DNA of 5,382 nucleotides, from contig CAMHBE010000162.1 in the NCBI GenBank assembly GCA_946183095.1, positions 1 to 5,382 of the forward strand, read 5' to 3'. A model generated the notes under the pieces. It saw nothing but the letters and a program-made list of their open reading frames with translations, was not told the DNA's origin and made no database searches. Source of the DNA: an uncultured Clostridia bacterium. GTDB taxonomy: Bacteria; Bacillota; Clostridia; Oscillospirales; Ruminococcaceae. The translations under genes and the position numbers were made by a program. Shown piece by piece: positions 5,366 to 5,382 of this stretch. Position 1 is the stretch's first letter. Every line of letters starts with the position of its first letter.

Positions 5366-5382
5366 GCAAGAAAAAGAGCCGT

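Overview
The window looks like a chromosomal segment from a low- to mid-GC Gram-positive anaerobe of the Clostridia, most likely an Oscillospiraceae/Ruminococcus-like gut bacterium. The reasons are near-consensus sigma-A promoters with extended -10 elements, strong AGGAGG Shine-Dalgarno sites, intrinsic terminators, frequent ATA isoleucine codons, and proteins whose motif variants I associate with clostridial families (a GHAVY-type citrate synthase, an APH kinase ending in PSWY, a VTC-domain protein paired with DUF4956). The assignment rests on style and recall; no database search was possible. All six credible genes lie on the + strand, and I see no mobile element, CRISPR array or RNA gene.

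Layout. Positions 1-253 are non-coding. They hold an intrinsic terminator for an upstream + gene (37-61), a possible minus-strand promoter (75-104), an imperfect direct repeat (89-104 and 142-156), and the extended -10 promoter of the first gene (163-191). Citrate synthase (254-1621) is followed 50 bp later by an APH-fold small-molecule kinase (1672-2580) whose start codon is problematic. A 97-bp gap (2581-2677) contains a long imperfect stem-loop. It is followed by three overlapping genes: a shikimate-kinase-like P-loop kinase (2678-3190), a VTC-type polyphosphate polymerase domain protein (3180-3902) and a DUF4956 membrane protein (3892-4575). A separate, nearly perfect promoter (4599-4627) drives a 209-residue polytopic membrane protein of unknown function (4678-5307), closed by a strong terminator (5331-5365).

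How the genes may work together. Citrate synthase condenses acetyl-CoA and oxaloacetate, probably as the entry to 2-oxoglutarate/glutamate synthesis in an anaerobe with a partial TCA cycle; no other TCA gene is present here. The most interesting unit is the kinase/VTC/DUF4956 trio, in which each junction overlaps by 11 nt, implying coupled translation. VTC-type domains polymerise polyphosphate from nucleoside triphosphate in yeast, and a dedicated membrane partner would fit synthesis coupled to membrane association or translocation. The upstream kinase lacks shikimate-binding features, so it need not be an aromatic-pathway enzyme. The last gene appears to be an independent, highly expressed transcription unit.
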